The notes beneath the pieces are model-generated. The model was not told the DNA's origin, did no database searches, and saw nothing but the letters and a program-made list of their open reading frames with translations. From positions 1 to 5,782 of the forward strand of contig CAVRZY010000241.1 in the NCBI GenBank assembly GCA_963725415.1: DNA of 5,782 nucleotides, read 5' to 3'. Source of the DNA: CAVRZY01 sp963725415. GTDB taxonomy: Bacteria > Acidobacteriota > Terriglobia > Bryobacterales > Bryobacteraceae. A program made the position numbers and the translations under genes. Below, one piece after another: positions 4,064 to 5,782 of this stretch. The stretch's first letter is position 1. Each line of letters begins with the position of its first letter.

Positions 4064-5617
4064 TCAAGCGATTACTTCCCGCACGCACCGAAAACCCAGG
4101 TTGTTGACCCAGAGGCCCGGAGCGAGCCCGCCACGGCCCGACGCGCGGAGGTCCCCCGGATCGTAGAGCCAGGAACCGCCCCGCAGCACTCGAAACTTCC
4201 CGGACTCGGGCCCGCACGGATCCACAGCGGGGCTCGTTTTGTAGTAACCCGCGTCATACCAATCCTGGCACCACTCCCAGACGTTCCCCAGCATGTCATA
4301 TAGCCCCCATCCGTTGGGCCGTTTCTGCCCCACGGGATGGGTCTCTCCTCCCGAGTTCGCCGCGCACCACGCCACGGCATCCAGGTCTGGCGCGTAGTCG
4401 CCCGTCGTCCCCGCACGCGCTGCATACTCCCATTCCGCCTCCGTCGGCAAACGGTACCGATACCCGTCTCCCCTTGCGTTCAACTTCTCCAGGGACACCT
4501 GCACGTCGTTCCATGACACCTCCTCCACCGGACGGTCGGCACCTTTGAAATGACTTGGATTCCGCCCCATCACCGCTTCCCACTGCGCCTGCGTCACCGG
4601 ACACTTGCCCATCTCGAAAGCCTTGCTGATTCTCACCCGGTGTACTGGCTTCTCATCTGGATTCCCGCTCCCCGAACCCATGTCGAACTCGCCCGGCGGA
4701 ATCTGGACGAACTCGATGTCCACTCCCACAGCCGCCCGGGACCTTCCCACCCCCGGCAACGTAACGGTTGACACCTCCTCACTAGGCCTCAGGGGCTTAA
4801 CAGGCCGCCCCTGGACAACCTCCCGCAGATCCGCCCCCATCGCCGCCGCCGTCCCATACCGACTCGAGACATCCTTCTCCAGTGCATTCCGCAGAAACTC
4901 CTTCATTCCCTCGCCCAGCGCCTCCGAAAGAGCCGGCGGCTCCCGCAGCACCTTGTACATCAACGCCGCCTCAGTCTCCGCCTCGAATGGCCGCCTCCCC
5001 CTCAGCATTTCGTGCAGTACGATCGCCACCGACCACAGGTCCGACGCCGGGTACACCTTCTCGTGGTAAAGCTCGGGCGCCATATATCCCGGCGTCCCAC
5101 CCACCCGCGTGAGCTGGCTCTTGCTTTCCATAAACTTGGCCAGACCGAAGTCTGCCAGCTTTGCCGCCCCCTCGGCATCAAACAGAATGTTGCGCGGGTT
5201 CACATCCATGTGGATGATCTCGTGCGCGTGGAGATACCCCAGCGCTTCCAGCATCTCCACCGCCACACGAATCGCTTCCTCCTCCCCCAGCTTCCCTTTC
5301 TCGTCCAGCCGGGCGCGCAAATCCCCGTTGGGCACGTATTCTTCCACCAGGAAGACCAAGCCCTCGCTGGTCTCGCTGGCTCGGTAGAACTTAACGATGT
5401 TGGCGTGTTCCAGCAAGGCCAGCTTGCGCCCCTCCCCCAGCAGCTTTTTCTCCTCCTGATGGGGTATTTTCAAGGCCACCAGCGCCGGCTCGTTGACCCT
5501 CGGCGCCTGGCTGTCCGCCAGCCACACCTCTCCAAAGCTCCCCCCGCCCAGCCGCCTCAGCAGCCGGAATTCGTTCAGCCTTGAACCTGTAGTCACCATC
5601 CCAAGAACCGCCATCAT
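4064..5617 (-). CDS. Ser/Thr protein kinase fused to an FGE-sulfatase-like (C-type-lectin-fold) domain
   Basis: 517 residues from ATG 5617. Met2 and Met7 (5599) are equally possible, as no ribosome-binding site is evident. Kinase domain about 17-268: glycine loop GGGSFGEV (24-31), Lys50 in VALK, Glu62 as helix-C glutamate, catalytic loop HMDVNPRN (136-143), DFG 156-158, GTPGYMAPE (174-182), and Asp193 in SDLWS. Asp138, Asn143 and the DFG Asp are kept, but the HRD arginine is Met and the usual loop lysine is Asn140, so activity may be altered. After a linker, residues 300-513 form a PF03781 domain (IPPGEFDMGS, PVTQAQWEAVMG, RLPTEAEWEYAAR, GNVWEWCQDWY, LRGGSW, NNLGFRC). The active-site cysteine pair of true formylglycine-generating enzymes is not evident, so a binding role is more likely. 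No transmembrane segment is apparent. It is divergent from the gene at 5724. Confidence 0.92.
   Translation of the reverse strand: MMAVLGMVTTGSRLNEFRLLRRLGGGSFGEVWLADSQAPRVNEPALVALKIPHQEEKKLLGEGRKLALLEHANIVKFYRASETSEGLVFLVEEYVPNGDLRARLDEKGKLGEEEAIRVAVEMLEALGYLHAHEIIHMDVNPRNILFDAEGAAKLADFGLAKFMESKSQLTRVGGTPGYMAPELYHEKVYPASDLWSVAIVLHEMLRGRRPFEAETEAALMYKVLREPPALSEALGEGMKEFLRNALEKDVSSRYGTAAAMGADLREVVQGRPVKPLRPSEEVSTVTLPGVGRSRAAVGVDIEFVQIPPGEFDMGSGSGNPDEKPVHRVRISKAFEMGKCPVTQAQWEAVMGRNPSHFKGADRPVEEVSWNDVQVSLEKLNARGDGYRYRLPTEAEWEYAARAGTTGDYAPDLDAVAWCAANSGGETHPVGQKRPNGWGLYDMLGNVWEWCQDWYDAGYYKTSPAVDPCGPESGKFRVLRGGSWLYDPGDLRASGRGGLAPGLWVNNLGFRCVREVIA
4091..4192 (-). other. Candidate DGR variable region at the 3' end of the kinase-FGE gene
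   Basis: The last conserved FGE blocks, RVLRGGSW (R476-W483) and NNLGFR (505-510), flank a run with residues LYDPGDLRASGRGG (484-497) then LAPGLWV (498-504). In many FGE-fold proteins diversified by retroelements this stretch is Asn-rich in the template (AAY codons) and varied in the target. Here most positions that would be Asn carry L, Y, D, G or V with codons ending in C or T (CTC, TAC, GAT, GAC, GGC, GTC), as expected from mutated AAY. The GC-rich codon bias would give the same third bases, so this is suggestive only. No near-identical adenine-rich copy and no reverse transcriptase are in the window. Confidence 0.4.
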
Positions 5618-5662
5618 TCTACAACGGAACAGCCCCCGCTCACCCCACTCTCAACAAAATGC

Positions 5663-5696
5663 TCCCCATCGCCTCGGCGCCCTGGCCCGATGGGGA
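5663..5696. promoter_or_regulatory. 9-bp inverted repeat in the divergent intergenic region (possible operator)
   Basis: TCCCCATCG (5663-5671) and CGATGGGGA (5688-5696) are perfect inverted copies separated by 16 bases that include the palindrome GGCGCC. The repeat ends six bases before the TATAAT of the rightward gene and covers the place where its -35 box would be. It also lies upstream of the leftward kinase gene, so one dimeric regulator could control both. The regulator is unknown. Confidence 0.45.
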
Positions 5697-5702
5697 AACC
5701 TA

Positions 5703-5708
5703 TATAAT
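5703..5708 (+). promoter_or_regulatory. Consensus -10 element of the rightward gene
   Basis: A perfect TATAAT sits 15 bases before the ATG at 5724, predicting a transcript start near 5715 and a very short leader. No recognisable -35 box is found at 16-18 bases upstream, where the inverted repeat lies instead. This suggests an activator-dependent or otherwise regulated promoter. Confidence 0.5.
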
Positions 5709-5723
5709 CATCGCTGGACGCCA

Positions 5724-5782
5724 ATGATCGCTACCTGCCGCTGGTTCCTGGTGGTCTGTTTTGTGCTCGCGGCCTCGGCGCA
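5724..5782 (+). CDS. N-terminus of an exported protein, cut by the window edge
   Basis: ATG 5724 opens a frame that stays open to the end of the window: MIATCRWFLVVCFVLAASA. One Arg followed by a hydrophobic core and an Ala-Ser-Ala ending is a typical Sec signal peptide, with cleavage after ASA likely. A perfect TATAAT lies upstream and a weak GGA five bases before the ATG. The gene is divergent from the kinase-FGE gene with about 106 bases between starts, so shared control is possible. Nothing of the mature protein is visible, so its function cannot be stated. Confidence 0.6.
   Translation, partial: MIATCRWFLVVCFVLAASA

Noticed and set aside
5012..5584. Long rightward open frames opposite the kinase gene
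   Set aside because: They are mirror frames of a strongly supported kinase domain and show no domain of their own.

Overview
The window reads as accessory, GC-rich bacterial chromosome from an environmental lineage. A Ser/Thr kinase fused to a formylglycine-generating-enzyme-like (FGE-sulfatase) domain, a secreted protein with carboxypeptidase-regulatory-like domains, an IS91-type element with its own tyrosine recombinase and a PF09720-type antitoxin are a combination common in the PVC superphylum and other metagenome-rich phyla. No feature fixes the taxon, so this is inference.

Left part (1-1382): a decayed minus-strand IS91-type element. A tyrosine recombinase enters at 1248, suffers a one-base frameshift near 696 and loses its C-terminal catalytic part. 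At about 593 it runs straight into the N-terminal zinc-finger part of an IS91/Y2 transposase, which itself breaks off near 128.

Middle (1383-3414): the main discovery. Two sites, 1383-1448 and 3350-3414, have the full architecture of integron attC recombination sites. Each has an RYYYAAC box and a GTTRRRY box around a long imperfect palindrome, with two extrahelical bases at identical positions in both sites. Together they delimit a 1,966-bp gene cassette (1443-3408) holding one gene in the expected orientation. Its product is a 537-residue exported protein with a signal peptide, two tandem Ig-like carboxypeptidase-regulatory domains and a beta-strand-rich C-terminal part that looks like an outer-membrane barrel. 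No integron integrase (IntI) lies in the window, so this is either part of a larger integron array or an integrase-less attC cluster.

Right of the second attC (3415-4063): a largely non-coding, hairpin-rich stretch, then a start-less and stop-less relic of a PF09720-type antitoxin, plausibly the remains of a further cassette.

Right part (4064-5782): a minus-strand 517-residue kinase-FGE fusion. Its catalytic loop is atypical (HMDVNPRN), the FGE oxidase cysteines appear to be missing, and its C-terminus (4091-4192) looks like the variable region of a diversity-generating retroelement (DGR) target. No template repeat or reverse transcriptase is visible here. Divergently, a signal-peptide protein begins at 5724 behind a perfect TATAAT and a 9-bp inverted repeat, and runs off the window.
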